Source: Brevibacillus sp. DP1.3A (GTDB lineage: Bacteria; Bacillota; Bacilli; Brevibacillales; Brevibacillaceae). Taken from it: a DNA stretch of 64,000 bases. This document shows, one piece after another, positions 7,994 to 15,379 of this stretch. Numbering within the stretch: the stretch's first letter is position 1; the number at the start of each line of letters is the position of its first letter. The position numbers were made by a program, and so were the translations under genes. The stretch covers positions 6,361,001-6,425,000 of the forward strand of contig NZ_CP085876.1 in the NCBI RefSeq assembly GCF_013284245.2. Direction: 5' to 3'. The notes under the pieces were generated by a model, which saw nothing but the letters and a program-made list of their open reading frames with translations, was not told where the DNA came from and made no database searches.

Positions 7994-9271
7994 GTGTTTG
8001 AAATAATATCAACAAGTGAACAGTGGATAAGACAGTGGGTTGAATGGCCAGCTTATTTAGAAATCTTCTTTTTTTATACACTATTTATTTACCTTCTTAG
8101 ATTATGGTGGGTCAAGCTTTGGAGTCACTTTGGGGATTTATCTGAAGTCGCATATAAAATTTCAACAAAAAAATTAGCCGATTGGGGATTACTTAAGGAA
8201 CTAATTTGGCTTATAAAATTCTATCATGCTGTTTTTAAGAATATACTTAAGGTATTTCAATCGCGCATCTACTTCCAAAAAAAGTACAATTTTGATAGTC
8301 AGACAGGTACATATCTAGCTCAATCTACTTGGGACATTATTTATTACAACGTGAAAACACTACTTTTTAACGTTGTTACTTTTTCATCAGCAGTTATTAC
8401 CACCTGTATAATTTGGAACATTTCTTTAACCCTCATTTGGCAGGATACACTGAATTTCATTAGTAACACTAGGTTAGATGTAGTTTGGAACGAATACATA
8501 TCTAAAATGCCCGCTCTGCTTGCTGTGCTTGGCATGATATTTATCTTTATCTACTTGAATGGAACAAAAGGCTTCATTCGTAGAGCCGTTGCTTCTGCTA
8601 ATAGAAAAAAATTAGAGGAGGTCATAAATGAGCACCGAGAAATTGTATACGGAATAGCTACTAGCCTCCCCATTGCTTTTGACAATTTGGATTACGTAAT
8701 GTTAAATCGGAGAGGTCTGGCGAGAGCATGGGTGCATAGAACCTACGAAGACAATATTAATCTTCAGCCTTTATTAAATAAATATTATAAAAAATCAATC
8801 TACAATATTGATCGGTATATGATGGAGCTGCATAATACAGAAGGTTTACAGACTATTAATAGCAAATTCCAATCAAATCGAGCACTCTACTATGGTCAAG
8901 AAATGAGATATTTTATACACTTTTCATCCCTCCTCCGAGGTTATCACCTACTTAGACCTTATAGAGGTTCTTTAAATCGGTTGGAAACTTATTTTTTTAC
9001 ACCCAAAGGGCTTGAAATCTTATATCAAGCTAAGCCTCAAAACATACTTTACATAACAAATATAGAAAACTACAAAGAAAATGAATTAATAGAAGCATTA
9101 CGTAAAGATGAGGAATTTATGTATGAACTAATCCTTGAAGCAATTGTTAATTCGCTTGAAGCACAGTTCGCACTTCTACAATACGTCGATTCTGCTTCGA
9201 GGATTTTACATATGAACAGTGATTATATGGGGCGAAACATTAGAAGTTTATTTAATAAGGACAGTTGGTAA
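7994..9271 (+). CDS. Unrecognised multi-spanning membrane protein, AT-rich, disrupted start
   Basis: The open frame from GTG 7994 encodes 425 residues, but the gene probably began at ATG 7878, where AGGAG precedes by six bases. From that ATG the frame stops after 11 codons. The long frame, read back upstream, continues without stop (GYFLYNTFNKIDLLKSF) and adds another hydrophobic stretch, SFAYILVSIVFCAVLF. One extra G after ATG 7878 would join the two. Four hydrophobic segments can be counted: the one upstream, YLEIFFFYTLFIYLL, LLFNVVTFSSAVITTCII and MPALLAVLGMIFIFIYL. A soluble, Lys/Asn/Tyr-rich C-terminal half of ~240 residues follows. Base composition is clearly more AT-rich than its neighbours, which suggests horizontal acquisition. 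I recognise no family. Confidence 0.6.
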   Translation: MFEIISTSEQWIRQWVEWPAYLEIFFFYTLFIYLLRLWWVKLWSHFGDLSEVAYKISTKKLADWGLLKELIWLIKFYHAVFKNILKVFQSRIYFQKKYNFDSQTGTYLAQSTWDIIYYNVKTLLFNVVTFSSAVITTCIIWNISLTLIWQDTLNFISNTRLDVVWNEYISKMPALLAVLGMIFIFIYLNGTKGFIRRAVASANRKKLEEVINEHREIVYGIATSLPIAFDNLDYVMLNRRGLARAWVHRTYEDNINLQPLLNKYYKKSIYNIDRYMMELHNTEGLQTINSKFQSNRALYYGQEMRYFIHFSSLLRGYHLLRPYRGSLNRLETYFFTPKGLEILYQAKPQNILYITNIENYKENELIEALRKDEEFMYELILEAIVNSLEAQFALLQYVDSASRILHMNSDYMGRNIRSLFNKDSW

Positions 9272-9453
9272 CTACTAAACGCCTAGTAAAAATTGCCGTC
9301 TTCTATTTAACCACCACCAATAATTAAGCTAACTTAAGAATCGAGATAAATGATGCCCTACATCCTGTCAATCCACCCTGTCACACAGTTTTCATGTACA
9401 AATCCCATCATATTTCCCGTAAATTGTAAGTATAAAAAAGGAGGAAGTTCTAA

Positions 9454-10005
9454 ATGGCTACTTTAACGTATCATGTTGCCGTATCGTTAGACAATTTCAT
9501 TGCCGATCAAGGAATTATGGATGGAAATATTGAAAGCACTCTCTTTTTATTTGAGGGAGAACATGTACCGGACTTTTTATCTGAAATTCAGGAATATGAT
9601 GCTGTGCTGATGGGCGCCAAAACGTACGAGTTTGGGTTTAAATTCGGTGCCAAGCCGGGCGAACCAGGCTATAAGGGGATCAAGCATTATATTTTCTCAA
9701 ACTCCATGCAGTTCGAGTCCAATGCAGAAGTCGAGCTGGTCAAAGGCGATGCCGTCGAATTTATCAAAAATCTTAAACAGCAAGAAAACGGCAAGCTGTG
9801 GCTATGTGGAGGCGGTGAATTGGCAGGAGCGTTACTGGCACATCAACTGATTGATCAATTAGTGCTGAAAGTGAATCCGGTGATGGTCGGTGAAGGTATC
9901 CCTCTATTTGGAAGTGCGAAGCCACGTCTCAAACTCGAGTTAGTAGACATGAAACAGTACGCGAACGGCGTAACGAAGCCTACTTACAACATTGTTTATA
10001 TATAA
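9454..10005 (+). CDS. Dihydrofolate reductase/RibD C-terminal family protein
   Basis: A 183-residue protein of the RibD_C/DHFR-like fold (similar to B. subtilis YyaP and YwjB). It starts MATLTYHVAVSLDNFIAD; YDAVLMGAKTYEFGF (~50) and KLWLCGGGELAGALLAHQLI (~120) are the nucleotide-binding landmarks, and EGIPLFG is near the end. Such proteins bind NADPH; most stand-alone members have no proven substrate and may be deazaflavin/riboflavin-type or general reductases. The ribosome binding site is AAGGAGGAAG. It is monocistronic with its own terminator. Confidence 0.85.
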   Translation: MATLTYHVAVSLDNFIADQGIMDGNIESTLFLFEGEHVPDFLSEIQEYDAVLMGAKTYEFGFKFGAKPGEPGYKGIKHYIFSNSMQFESNAEVELVKGDAVEFIKNLKQQENGKLWLCGGGELAGALLAHQLIDQLVLKVNPVMVGEGIPLFGSAKPRLKLELVDMKQYANGVTKPTYNIVYI

Positions 10006-10020
10006 TCTCGCTTAATAAGA

Positions 10021-10054
10021 GAAACGGGACCGCTTTATTCGACCCGTTTCTTTA
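10021..10054 (+). terminator. Terminator after the DHFR-like gene
   Basis: GAAACGGG and CCCGTTTC form an 8-bp stem followed by TTT. Confidence 0.75.
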
Positions 10055-10071
10055 CCTTCTGTCATATAGAA

Positions 10072-10097
10072 AAAAGATGGGGAATCCCCCATCTTTT
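10072..10097 (-). terminator. Terminator after the hemolysin-family pseudogene
   Basis: AAAAGATGGGG and CCCCATCTTTT form an 11-bp stem with a 4-base loop, three bases after the stop on the minus strand. The A/T ends let it work in both directions. Confidence 0.75.
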
Positions 10098-11092
10098 GAT
10101 TACGTTACGTCCTGCAGCTCACGAGTTAGAACTTCTGCTGCTTTTTGAATTTCAATTTTCCGTATGCGATGCTTGTCTTTCTTTCTAATCGTAAAGACGA
10201 GATCATCGGATTGCCATTGGATACCTTCTTTGAGCGTCGAGTTTTGACTGTATAACCAACCCCCGATGGTATCGAGTTCTTCTTCATTAATATTAGCGTT
10301 AAGCAAGTCGTTAACCTCAGAGAGAAGTACCTTTCCGTCTACAATCACATGGCTGTTCTCTTCTACGATTTCGATCTCGGCTTTTTCCTCCGCGTCGAAT
10401 TCATCACGGATTTCACCTACAATTTCCTCCAAAATATCTTCGATCGTAACCATTCCGGAGGTACCGCCATACTCGTCAATCAGGATGGCGATATGCGTTC
10501 TTTGTTTCTGCATCTTTTTCAAAAGGTCTTTTACAGGAGTAGCCTCTGAAACCGTCAAAAACGGTCGGATGAGCTTGGACATATCCAAATTCGGATCATC
10601 TGCATAATTCAGAAAGAACTCTTTCGTGTTAATCATCCCGATAATATGATCTTTATTTTGCGAAATAACCGGGAAACGGGTATATTGCTCTTCTTTCATG
10701 ATTCGCAGGTTTTGCTCAAGGGTATATTCCTTGTGCAAGCAGCTCATATCTGTTCGTGGAACCATAATCTCGCGGGCCAGCATCTCATCAAAAGCAAAGA
10801 TATTGCTGACGTATCCGTACTCAGACTGATTAATTTTGCCACTCTCATAGCTTTCCGTCAGAATGATTCGCAGCTCTTCTTCTGAGTGACTTTCTTCGTG
10901 CTCCTTGGTCGGTTTCATACCAAATGAACGCACAAGCAGAGCAGCAGAGCCATTCAACACCCAGATTGCAGGGTACATCAATTTATAGAACCAAATAATA
11001 GGTTTCGCACACAGTAAGCTAACCGCTTCTGCCTTTTGGATCGCCACTGTTTTCGGTGCCAGTTCCCCGACAACCACATGTAGAAACGTAAC

Positions 11093-11104
11093 GAGTGAGT
11101 GAGT
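11093..11104 (+). repeat. (GAGT)x3 microsatellite causing a frameshift
   Basis: Three adjacent GAGT units (ACTC on the coding strand). Two units would restore the conserved reading IAYSLVTFLH of the hemolysin-family gene, so one unit looks like an insertion by strand slippage. Confidence 0.8.
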
Positions 11105-11251
11105 AAGCAATCACAAACGACAGAACTGCAACGACTTGTTCGGGTAAATAAGGCGTAAGAATTGGGCTAATGATACTTTCAATCGTCGGTTTCCCCAATA
11201 CCCCCAAGCCAATGGCTGTCAACGTAATCCCCAACTGACACGCTGACAAAT

Positions 11252-11297
11252 ATCCATCCAGGTTACTAACTACTATCCATCCAGGTTACTAACTACT
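11252..11297 (+). repeat. Perfect 23-bp tandem duplication inside the hemolysin-family gene
   Basis: Positions 11252-11274 are repeated exactly at 11275-11297. Removing one copy restores VVSNLDGYLSACQLGIT, the conserved DUF21 sequence. With both copies the gene reads a stop right after the first. Confidence 0.9.
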
Positions 11298-11608
11298 TTC
11301 TGAACAGCAAGAGCATTCCTTCTCCCTTCCATGACCAGTTGGTCTACACGGCTTGGGCGAAGCTTTACAATTGCGAATTCAGTTGCCACAAAAAAAGCAG
11401 TAGCAACAATCAGAAAAGCAATTAGTAACAAATTCATGGTTAGCAATATCCTATCCCCTCTTCATTAGAAGTCTTACGTTTTCATTGTACGAAACTCAGC
11501 TCCTTCACATCAACGTTCGCTTATATCCAATTTCGTCTTAATTGTTTGATTATAGGCAGTTTTGCTATTTCAGGTCACTCACCCATATCCTTCCCTTCCT
11601 CTTGCTCT

Positions 11609-12373
11609 TTATTCGATTTTCCCCAATTCCAACACGACCGGACAATGATCGCTTCCCATCACCTGTGAGTCAATTCCCGCCCCGAGCAACGACGGAGCCA
11701 ATCGCTCAGACGTGAGAAAATAATCAATACGCCACCCGATATTCCGTTCTCTTACCTTCGGCATGAAAGACCACCACGTATATGCATCTGTCTGATCCGG
11801 ATAAAAATATCGATAGGTATCCACAAACCCAGCTGCCAGCAAACTCGTCATCTTCTCACGCTCTTCAGGAGTAAAGCCAGAATTATTGCGATTGGACTTC
11901 GCATTTTTCAAATCAATCTCTTGATGGGCGACATTCAGATCCCCACAAACCAGTACGGGCTTCTTCGCATCTAGCTGCAATAAGTAGTTCCGAAACCGAT
12001 CCTCCCATTCCAACCGATAATCCAATCTCGACAAATCGCGCTTCGCATTCGGGGTATATACCGTTACCAAGTAGAAATCATGGAACTCCAATGTAATGAT
12101 GCGTCCCTCAGGCTCATGGTCTTCTTCCAAGCCGTAACGCACAGATAGTGGTTCCATTCTTGTAAAAATCGCCGTTCCGGAATAACCCTTTTTCTCTGCG
12201 TAGTTCCAATATTGATGATACTCCTTCCCGATCTCCATCTCGATTTGACCTTCTTGCAGCTTCGTTTCCTGCAAGCAAAATATATCGGCATTCGCCTCTT
12301 TGAAGTAATCGTAGAATCCTTTGTTTACACATGCGCGAAGTCCATTTACATTCCAAGAAATCAATTTCATCAT
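11609..12373 (-). CDS. exoA: Exodeoxyribonuclease III / AP endonuclease (ExoA)
   Basis: A 254-residue metal-dependent AP endonuclease and 3'-5' exonuclease of the Xth/Ape1 family. The motifs are in order: MKLISWNVNGLRA (N-terminus), FCLQETKLQ (~32, metal-binding Glu), VYTPNAKRDLSRLDYRL (~108), VCGDLNVAHQEIDLKN (~142), FTPEERE, YTWWSFMP, NIGWRIDYFL (~212) and GSDHCPVVLEL at the end with the catalytic His. AGGAG precedes the first of two adjacent ATGs by seven bases. It is monocistronic. With alkA and nfo in the same 13 kb, this region holds two independent AP endonucleases. Confidence 0.95.
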   Translation of the reverse strand: MMKLISWNVNGLRACVNKGFYDYFKEANADIFCLQETKLQEGQIEMEIGKEYHQYWNYAEKKGYSGTAIFTRMEPLSVRYGLEEDHEPEGRIITLEFHDFYLVTVYTPNAKRDLSRLDYRLEWEDRFRNYLLQLDAKKPVLVCGDLNVAHQEIDLKNAKSNRNNSGFTPEEREKMTSLLAAGFVDTYRYFYPDQTDAYTWWSFMPKVRERNIGWRIDYFLTSERLAPSLLGAGIDSQVMGSDHCPVVLELGKIE

Positions 12374-12387
12374 CGCTTATCTCCTCG

Positions 12388-12416
12388 TCGCTATTCGTTA
12401 GATTCCATGGTACACT
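12388..12416 (+). promoter_or_regulatory. Candidate promoter of the mph leader transcript
   Basis: A TG-extended -10 (TGGTACACT, 12408-12416) lies 17 bases after a weak -35 TCGCTA (12388-12393). Transcription would start near 12423, just ahead of the leader peptide's ribosome binding site at 12433-12440. Confidence 0.5.
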
Positions 12417-12445
12417 ATCTTTGTTTTCAATTATAGGAGGTTACG

Positions 12446-12490
12446 ATGATGGACATTGCAATGGGCATCGCATTCATGAGACTTCGTTAA
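12446..12490 (+). CDS. Candidate macrolide-sensing leader peptide (14 codons, ends MRLR)
   Basis: AGGAGG at 12435-12440 stands five bases before ATG 12446, with a second ATG directly after. The frame encodes MMDIAMGIAFMRLR and stops at 12488-12490, 105 bases upstream of the macrolide phosphotransferase gene. The end Met-Arg-Leu-Arg is the same as the drug-dependent arrest sequence of the ErmDL leader peptide and fits the known '+x+' (Arg-x-Arg) motif at which macrolide-bound ribosomes stall. The motif here sits right before the stop. The ribosome binding site, motif and position are seen; stalling and induction of mph are inference. Confidence 0.75.
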   Translation: MMDIAMGIAFMRLR

Positions 12491-12587
12491 AATCGACAAG
12501 ACCCCATGTTGGCTCAACCATTTTCAAAAACGGAATGGGATGGGTTTATTTGTGTTTGATTGATTCTAACTATTCATGAATGAGGTG
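12471..12587 (+). promoter_or_regulatory. Possible translation attenuator of mph
   Basis: The leader codons around Ala-Phe-Met (CATTCATGA, 12471-12479) are exactly complementary to TCATGAATG (12574-12582), which abuts the mph ribosome binding site GAGGTG (12582-12587). Pairing could hide that site. A ribosome held at the MRLR codons (12476-12487) would cover the left arm and free it. Between them, CCCAT and CCATT can pair with AATGG and ATGGG as nested helices. The long loop (~95 nt) makes the simple model uncertain. Confidence 0.45.
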
Positions 12588-12595
12588 TTTTTGTT

Positions 12596-13519
12596 ATGTC
12601 AAAAAACAATGTAGAGCAAATGCTTGCACTCGCGAAAAATAACGGAATCCTTGTAGACCCAACTACCGTGAAGGTGAATGAATCCGGCTTAGATTTCCTT
12701 GCGATTTTTGCAAGTACGATAGATGGCGTTCCATGGGTATTACGCCAACCGCGCCGGGACGATGTCGTGGAGACAGCTCGTTATGAGAAAAAGGTGTTAG
12801 ATCTCGTTGCCAAACATCTACGTGTCGAAGTACCGAACTGGCAGGTTCACACTTCTGAATTCATCGCTTATCCAATCCTTGGTGGCACACCGATGGCGAC
12901 GATCAATATGGAAACAAAAAATTATGAGTGGTATTTGAACCCTGAATCTCTACCTGAACTGTGCATACAAACGTGGGCGGAAGCATTGGTGGAATTACAC
13001 GGTATTCATCATGATCTTGCTCGCGATGCTGGTGTCCGCGTCAAGCAGCCTAGCGAAGCACGAGCAAGCCTTCGAGAAAAGATGAATGAAGTCAAACGCG
13101 TCTTTGGCGTTTCTGGGGCGCTATGGGATCGATGGCAAAAATGGCTTGCGGATGACACATTCTGGCCTGCTCACTCTGCTCTTGTGCATGGTGACCTCCA
13201 TCCGGGGCATATCCTGGTTGCTGAAAACGGAAAGGTAACGGGGCTCCTGGATTGGACAGAGGCCGAGGTCGCTGACCCTGCTATTGATTTCACGGTCTTT
13301 TACCTATTGTTCGGAGATACTGGCTTGGTCGATTTCATCCAGCGGTATGAGAAAGCAGGAGGCCGTGTATGGCCGCGTATGCATGAGCATATTGCAGAAA
13401 TGACATCAGCGTATCCCGTCATCCTTGCCACCTTCGCGTTGAAATCAGGGCTGGAAGAGTTCAAGATCATGGCACGACAAGCTCTAGGTGTCGACGAAAA
13501 CGGCAAAGAGATCTCTTAA
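12596..13519 (+). CDS. mph: Macrolide 2'-phosphotransferase
   Basis: A 307-residue antibiotic kinase of the aminoglycoside/macrolide phosphotransferase fold. Signature stretches are WVLRQPRR (~48, ATP-site lysine equivalent region), FIAYPILGGTPMA (~93), LVHGDLHPGHILV (~198, catalytic loop HxD) and GLLDWTEAEVADPAIDF (~215, metal-binding Asp). The Mph family transfers a phosphate to the 2'-OH of the desosamine sugar of erythromycin and related drugs; chromosomal mph genes are known in Bacillus and Brevibacillus. The ribosome binding site is GAGGTG with eight-base spacing. A 14-codon leader with a macrolide-arrest motif lies upstream, suggesting drug-inducible expression, and a terminator follows. 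The family is clear; the drug range is not. Confidence 0.9.
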   Translation: MSKNNVEQMLALAKNNGILVDPTTVKVNESGLDFLAIFASTIDGVPWVLRQPRRDDVVETARYEKKVLDLVAKHLRVEVPNWQVHTSEFIAYPILGGTPMATINMETKNYEWYLNPESLPELCIQTWAEALVELHGIHHDLARDAGVRVKQPSEARASLREKMNEVKRVFGVSGALWDRWQKWLADDTFWPAHSALVHGDLHPGHILVAENGKVTGLLDWTEAEVADPAIDFTVFYLLFGDTGLVDFIQRYEKAGGRVWPRMHEHIAEMTSAYPVILATFALKSGLEEFKIMARQALGVDENGKEIS

Positions 13520-13528
13520 TGGATAACC

Positions 13529-13561
13529 AACCACCGTCCCCGTTTGGAGGCGGTGGTTTTT
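13529..13561 (+). terminator. Terminator after mph
   Basis: AACCACCG and CGGTGGTT form an 8-bp stem followed by a T run. Confidence 0.85.
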
Positions 13562-13661
13562 CTAAGTAAATAGCTACAATGAGCCATTACTGACTTGGAA
13601 ATAAGGTGTTACAATAAATCGGCTCATTTGGACAATCCTTTACTAAATAGATGGAGTGAAT

Positions 13662-13982
13662 ATGATGAAGCGAGGACTTCTTATTGGCATTGGTGCTGTT
13701 GTCGTAGTAGCAGGCGTGCTTTCCATTCCTGTTGAGGCTGGCCCCTCACCCGATACACGAATCATATTGGAGCACACAAACAAGACGTATATTTCACCTC
13801 CCTGTTATGAGCAAGCAAACAAAACCAACAATCTAGCCGAAGCTGATATTCAAAAAGCGCAGGAATTGAATTATCAGCCAGAATCCAGCTGCACGGCAAA
13901 TTCACTTGCCCCCAAAAAGCAACCGATTGCTTCTGTACTCGCCGTAAATCTCGGAGTCAAACAAAGCCACTGGGATTGGTAA
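13662..13982 (+). CDS. Small secreted protein of unknown function
   Basis: About 106 residues. The start is ATG 13662, five bases after GGAG; an in-frame GTG at 13656 overlaps that site. A signal peptide is obvious: MMKRG, hydrophobic LLIGIGAVVVVAGVLSIP, likely cleavage after VEA. The mature part has two cysteines (PPCYEQ and SSCTAN) that could form a disulfide, and ends SVLAVNLGVKQSHWDW. No family was recognised. It stands alone between mph and a PepSY gene. Confidence 0.7.
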   Translation: MMKRGLLIGIGAVVVVAGVLSIPVEAGPSPDTRIILEHTNKTYISPPCYEQANKTNNLAEADIQKAQELNYQPESSCTANSLAPKKQPIASVLAVNLGVKQSHWDW

Positions 13983-14098
13983 TAGCACTACGTTCTGGTT
14001 CACGAATTGTTCAAGTAAAATAGCTCATGTGAGCCATCTCCTTTTATCACCAAAGTTTATATAATCATCAAGAACGTCATCGAGAGGAGTAACCCTGC

Positions 14099-14608
14099 AT
14101 GCTTTTTAAGAAGTGGAACCGTAACTTCCACCGTTACATCGGACTCATCGTTAGCCTTTTCTTACTGATGTGGGCCATTACTGGTTTTCTCCTGTTAAAT
14201 GTCCCTTGGTATCAGGAAAAAGCCACAGACTTGAAAACGACAATGATCGAGGTACCTGCCCAACCAGAAAAGCTAACTATTTCCTATGTGGGTGAGAAGT
14301 TAGTAGAAACTGGGGAATATACTTGGGATGAAATCAGATCGATCGCAAAATCAGGTGACTCTTTCAAAGTGTACGTTAGCAGAGAACCAATTCTGCGGCT
14401 GACTGTTTCTTCCGAAGGGCACATCACAGCCTTGAAACAAGATCCCATTTTAGATTTCTTCTACGGATTGCATGTGGGCGAATGGGAAGACCTCAATTAT
14501 GTGACTGTGTTAGAGATTATCTCCATCTTAACCGCTTTTCTTGTCGTATCCGGGCTTATTTATTTCCTGCCCAAACGCTGGTTTAAGAAACGTGAAAAGA
14601 AAATATAA
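14099..14608 (+). CDS. PepSY-associated transmembrane protein
   Basis: A 169-residue membrane protein. An N-terminal KKWNRNFHRYIGLIVSLFLLMWAITGFLL is the PepSY_TM/FrpB-like pattern (Trp-x-Arg...His-Arg...Gly), a central extracytoplasmic PepSY-like domain (~45-120) follows, then a second membrane segment EIISILTAFLVVSGLIYFL and a basic tail. Relatives are found as iron-regulated or reductase-linked membrane proteins; this is the short two-TM version. A bidirectional terminator separates it from ctaM, which converges. Confidence 0.78.
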   Translation: MLFKKWNRNFHRYIGLIVSLFLLMWAITGFLLLNVPWYQEKATDLKTTMIEVPAQPEKLTISYVGEKLVETGEYTWDEIRSIAKSGDSFKVYVSREPILRLTVSSEGHITALKQDPILDFFYGLHVGEWEDLNYVTVLEIISILTAFLVVSGLIYFLPKRWFKKREKKI

Positions 14609-14620
14609 AGGCTTCGTCCA

Positions 14621-14663
14621 TAAAAAAAGAGCGTTAGCTATAGCAGCTAATGCTCTTTTTTTG
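14621..14663. terminator. Bidirectional terminator
   Basis: AGAGCGTTAGCT and AGCTAATGCTCT pair over 12 bp (one G-T), with an A tract before and a T tract after. It serves the PepSY gene and the converging DUF420 gene. Confidence 0.85.
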
Positions 14664-14664
14664 A

Positions 14665-15189
14665 TTAATAGTACGGAGAAATCATGATGTAAACAATAAC
14701 GCCCGTCGCACTGACATACAGCCACATCGGCATCGTCCAGCGGGCGATTTTTTTATGTTTTTCCACTTTCATGTTGAGTCCACGTGCAGTCGTAATCAGC
14801 GCAAATGGAACGATAATCGCCGACAACAAAATATGTGTAATCAAGATGAAGTAATAGATCGGACGCACAATTCCCTCTCCCCCGAAGGAAGTGCTAGGTG
14901 CCATTCCGTGGTAGATCACATACGAAACCAAGAAGAGAGCTGTTGTGGAGAAGGCTGCAAAAATATATCCTCGATGCATCTTCATGTTTTTGTACTTCAC
15001 GATGGAAACAAGCGCGGCAATCAAAAATATAAAGGTAAAACTGTTCATGACCGCATTAAAAAACGGCAGAAACGTCAGGTCGAGATGGCTGAAATCATTG
15101 TTCTTCGGCATGAAGTACAAGATGGCGACAAGCGTGTTAATCGCTATGGTGAGAATAACGATAATCGGTGTATAGTTGCGTTGTTTCAT
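14665..15189 (-). CDS. ctaM: DUF420 membrane protein (CtaM-like)
   Basis: A 174-residue protein with five hydrophobic segments: PIIVILTIAINTLVAILYF, FNAVMNSFTFIFLIAALVSI, GYIFAAFSTTALFLVSYVIY, YYFILITHILLSAIIVPFALI and LYVSATGVIVYIMI. Conserved DUF420 histidines sit in KMHRG, YHGMAPS, THI and KHKKIARW. The family is CtaM (S. aureus) and YozB (B. subtilis), needed to mature the heme-a-containing cytochrome oxidase. It stands alone here, away from cta or qox genes. The family is clear; the role is by analogy. Confidence 0.88.
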   Translation of the reverse strand: MKQRNYTPIIVILTIAINTLVAILYFMPKNNDFSHLDLTFLPFFNAVMNSFTFIFLIAALVSIVKYKNMKMHRGYIFAAFSTTALFLVSYVIYHGMAPSTSFGGEGIVRPIYYFILITHILLSAIIVPFALITTARGLNMKVEKHKKIARWTMPMWLYVSATGVIVYIMISPYY

Positions 15190-15343
15190 TCTTATGCTCC
15201 TTTTTTCTCAGATCATGAATGAGTATCCCGCTTTAGTCTACCCATTGACGAGCCCGGACATTGGCAGCTGAAGACGGTTAACCAGTCCAGTCATCCTAAT
15301 GATAAACGAAGTAGGTATGCCGTACAAAGGCGATTTGATGAAC

Positions 15344-15370
15344 AAAAAAAGGACCAACAAATGTTGGTCC
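15344..15370 (-). terminator. Terminator after the amino acid permease gene
   Basis: GGACCAACA and TGTTGGTCC form a 9-bp stem with a 2-base loop, with seven As on the plus side (a T run for the minus transcript). The near-identical palindrome recurs at 21232-21249. Confidence 0.88.
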
Positions 15371-15379
15371 CTTTCGTTA

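Larger units (their letters stand above)
10100..11437 (-). pseudogene. Hemolysin C/CorC-family CBS-domain transporter-like gene, broken by two tandem duplications
   Basis: The intact gene would start at ATG 11437 (MNLLLIAFLIVATAFFVATE) and encode ~436 residues: a DUF21 membrane domain (ending SLVTFLHVVVGELAPKT), a CBS pair (EIMVPRTDM, IAILIDEYGGTSGMVTIEDI) and a C-terminal CorC/HlyC domain. Such proteins (YhdP, YrkA, MpfA) act in magnesium or cobalt export. Two lesions break it. A 23-bp tandem duplication (11252-11297) puts a stop right after VVSNLDG. A 4-bp unit is present three times (11093-11104) where two copies would keep frame, shifting the frame inside the DUF21 domain. Together they add 27 bases, but the stop after the first prevents read-through. 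An open frame of 336 codons remains downstream (10100-11110, TTG start), which could give a fragment at most. Confidence 0.85.
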
